From assembly GCA_016706545.1 (NCBI GenBank), contig JADJJK010000015.1:62001-126000 (forward strand): a stretch of DNA of 64,000 nucleotides, given 5' to 3'. Both the position numbers and the translations under genes were made by a program. Source of the stretch: Myxococcales bacterium (GTDB taxonomy: Bacteria > Myxococcota_A > Polyangia > Haliangiales > Haliangiaceae). The notes under the pieces are model-generated. The model searched no databases, had not been told where the DNA came from, and saw only the letters and a list, made by a program, of their open reading frames with translations. Each line of letters opens with the position of its first letter. Within the stretch, counting starts at the first letter, position 1. Below are positions 62,409 through 64,000 of the stretch, piece after piece.

Positions 62409-63788
62409 TCACAGACTCAGCGCGACCGCGTCAGGGTCCGTGCCCCGTCGCGCCATCGGCTTGGCGGGGACGGCGGTGGCCACGAACAGGTCGGGAGCAA
62501 ACGAGCTCATGCTGATGAACACCCCGGCGCCGCGGTCCTGGGCCTGCACCTCGGCGAGGTTCTCGACCACGTAGGTCACCATCGCCTGCAGGTGCGGCGC
62601 GGCGCGGCGCGGCACGGTCCCGATGAGCTCCATCAGGTGCTGGTGCAGCGCGCCGACGCTGGGGAGCTGCGCCAGCTCCATGGGTGGCACCTCGAGGTGA
62701 AAGCCCCACCAGAAGGAGCGGCAGGTCACGGCGCCGCTGCGCGGGCAAGACCTGACCGCGCGCGCCATCGCGGATGCGTCCGCGACGGAGATCGCCGACA
62801 GGTCCACGCCGAGCTCGAGGAGTCGAGATCCAAACTGCGCGTCGTCGACGGCCTTGCGGGCGGCCTCGGCCAGGTACATGTGCAGGTGCCGGTCGGCCTC
62901 CAGCGAGGTGCGATCAGGGAGGCGTACGGTGCGCGGCGTCTTGGGTTGCATCATCGAACACTCCGGGGGAAGCAGGAAGGGAGCAGACAAGCCAGGGCCG
63001 ACGCCCTCGGGGTGCTGGCCGATCTCGGCGAGCACCTGCTGGACCTGGGTCAGGAGCTCGGCGCTGCTGGCGGTTGGTGCGCGGCGCGCCGCGGCCAGCA
63101 GGTGATAGGTGAAGGCACCGCGCGGCATGCCCTCCACGAAGATGTCGGCGGCGCGCTCGGTGGACGCGCAGGCGGTGAGAAAGAGGCAGCGCTCGCCGGG
63201 GACGATGCGCGTGGCGCGCGCCGTGGACGGACCGAGGGACGGACCGAGGGACGGACCGAGGGGAAGCGGAGCGGACATCGCCCTGCACGCGGCGATGCGG
63301 CGATCGAGGTCTTCATGCAGATCTCCGGAATGGCAGGCGTCGATCACCCACGTGGTGGCCACCCCAGGCGGCAGCGAGTCGAAGATCTGCGCGAGCTCGT
63401 CATCCAGGATGGCGGAGTCCGCGGTCCAGTCGAAGTCCACCGGGCACAGCGCCTCGTCCAGCATGTCCGCCTCGCGCGGATCTCGGCTGGGGAACTGGGC
63501 GCCGTGGCCGCAGAAGTAAAAGACCGCCTGATCGCCAGCTCTCGAGCTCTGGGCCAGCGCTCGCAGCTCCCGCAAGATCGCGCCGCGGGTGGCCTCGGCG
63601 TTGCGCAGCACGCGGATGTGCGCGGGCGCAAAGCCTCGCTCGCTCTGCAAGAACCCCTGCACCGCGGCGATGTCATTGAGGCAACCCTGCAGCGGCTGCT
63701 GCTTGTAGGCGTTGATGCCAACCAGCACAGCTCGCCGAACACCCTCGCCCTCGAGGCGCGCGTGCGTAGGGGGAAGCTCGCAGGTCAT
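62409..63788 (-). CDS. Caspase-like (C14/metacaspase) protein
   Basis: A 459-residue protein with an N-terminal caspase-fold domain (about 15-265): first strand RRAVLVGINAYKQQPLQGC, catalytic His in VFYFCGHGAQF and catalytic Cys in WVIDACHSGDL. A later segment, ERCLFLTACASTERA, completes the fold. Between the catalytic region and the end of the domain is a short LGPS repeat (three or four copies). The C-terminal 190 residues are helical with no recognised domain. ATG 63788 starts just before the first strand. Prokaryotic caspase-like proteins act in proteolysis and in some defence systems; this one has no obvious effector or sensor neighbours in the window. The preceding gene, if any, is outside. 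Confidence 0.88.
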   Translation of the reverse strand: MTCELPPTHARLEGEGVRRAVLVGINAYKQQPLQGCLNDIAAVQGFLQSERGFAPAHIRVLRNAEATRGAILRELRALAQSSRAGDQAVFYFCGHGAQFPSRDPREADMLDEALCPVDFDWTADSAILDDELAQIFDSLPPGVATTWVIDACHSGDLHEDLDRRIAACRAMSAPLPLGPSLGPSLGPSTARATRIVPGERCLFLTACASTERAADIFVEGMPRGAFTYHLLAAARRAPTASSAELLTQVQQVLAEIGQHPEGVGPGLSAPFLLPPECSMMQPKTPRTVRLPDRTSLEADRHLHMYLAEAARKAVDDAQFGSRLLELGVDLSAISVADASAMARAVRSCPRSGAVTCRSFWWGFHLEVPPMELAQLPSVGALHQHLMELIGTVPRRAAPHLQAMVTYVVENLAEVQAQDRGAGVFISMSSFAPDLFVATAVPAKPMARRGTDPDAVALSL

Positions 63789-63913
63789 GGCGGGACATCT
63801 TGCAGAGCCCGTGCCGCGGCAGATCCTGGGCAAGGCGGTGTGATTCGCCGCCGCGCTGCGCTGCAACTGTCTGCGATTCCTCGAGTGATCGCCGCGCGCG
63901 GCGCGCGCACACT

Positions 63914-63933
63914 GCCCATGCGCGCGCATGGGC
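63914..63933. repeat. 20 bp perfect palindrome
   Basis: GCCCATGCGCGCGCATGGGC reads the same on both strands. It lies 126 bp upstream of the caspase-like gene and could be an operator or a cruciform. Confidence 0.7.
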
Positions 63934-63934
63934 G

Positions 63935-63980
63935 GCGTCATTGCGTCATTTGTTGACGCGCAATCCGCAGCAAATGACGC
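63935..63980. repeat. 10 bp inverted repeat with an adjoining direct repeat
   Basis: GCGTCATTTG (63943-63952) and CAAATGACGC (63971-63980) are perfect inverse copies 18 nt apart. GCGTCATT is also directly duplicated at 63935-63942. This is a candidate regulatory site or transcript end for a gene beyond the window. The last 212 nt of the window contain no gene that I can support. Confidence 0.55.
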
Positions 63981-64000
63981 GGCCTTGGCGGATGTGGGGG

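Overview
This is a very GC-rich window (about 70% G+C by eye) from a myxobacterium-like member of the Myxococcota. The evidence is mixed. There is a pilMNOPQ cluster followed by a Roadblock protein and a long TPR protein in the order I recall for mglC and sgmX of Myxococcus xanthus. A protease ends in a MYXO-CTERM-like tail. There are several transmembrane Ser/Thr kinases, many lipoproteins, and thrombospondin-3, PEGA and DUF222-HNH proteins. No tRNA, rRNA, CRISPR array or recognisable insertion sequence was seen.

Layout. 1-4 kb: the end of an FHA protein, an RlmI-like methyltransferase, a DUF2785 lipoprotein and an AlaX-type tRNA editing protein. 4-13.3 kb: a sigma-54 activator with a degenerate receiver, a terminator, then pilM-N-O-P-Q. 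PilQ carries a coiled-coil insert of roughly 700 residues and is frameshifted inside it. 13.4-22 kb: an aroK-aroB fusion, a lipoprotein, the mglC-like gene, aroQ, accB, accC and the sgmX-like gene. 22-24.4 kb (minus): an unrecognised protein and a trypsin-like protease. 24.6-32 kb (minus): a partial division/cell-wall cluster rsmH-ftsL-ftsI-murE/murF fusion-mraY, without mraZ and without murD-ftsW-murG after mraY. 32-33.4 kb: a Fic-fold protein lacking the catalytic His, and ArfB. 33.4-44.6 kb: a repeated kinase/outer-membrane-barrel block: kinase A (frameshifted), a PEGA protein, barrel 1, a scar of deleted kinase and PEGA sequence, barrel 2, then kinase B (ending in a periplasmic CxxCH cytochrome c motif) overlapping barrel 3. 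44.7-50 kb (minus): an ACAD10/11-like phosphotransferase and acyl-CoA dehydrogenase pair, a histidine phosphatase and a DUF222-HNH protein. 50-56.4 kb: a repeat-rich gap, an Ig-like/propeller lipoprotein (frameshifted), a TSP3-VWA lipoprotein and a four-helix membrane protein with a zinc-ribbon tail. 56.4-64 kb: a 600-residue acyl-CoA dehydrogenase, an M16 peptidase lipoprotein, a tiny membrane protein with an in-frame TGA (possible selenocysteine), a bicupin, a caspase-like protein and a palindrome-rich end.

How the parts work together. The 4-22 kb block combines the type IV pilus alignment complex and secretin with two candidate polarity regulators, embedded among shikimate and fatty-acid genes. 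The 33-45 kb block looks like an envelope sensing module that was duplicated and partly lost. Its strongest novelty is the kinase with a C-terminal heme motif, translationally coupled to an outer-membrane barrel. Across the window at least ten starts lack a Shine-Dalgarno sequence and instead have a TAnnnT-like hexamer 6-10 nt upstream, which suggests leaderless mRNAs. Three single-base frameshifts (pilQ, kinase A, the 50.7 kb lipoprotein) may be assembly errors.
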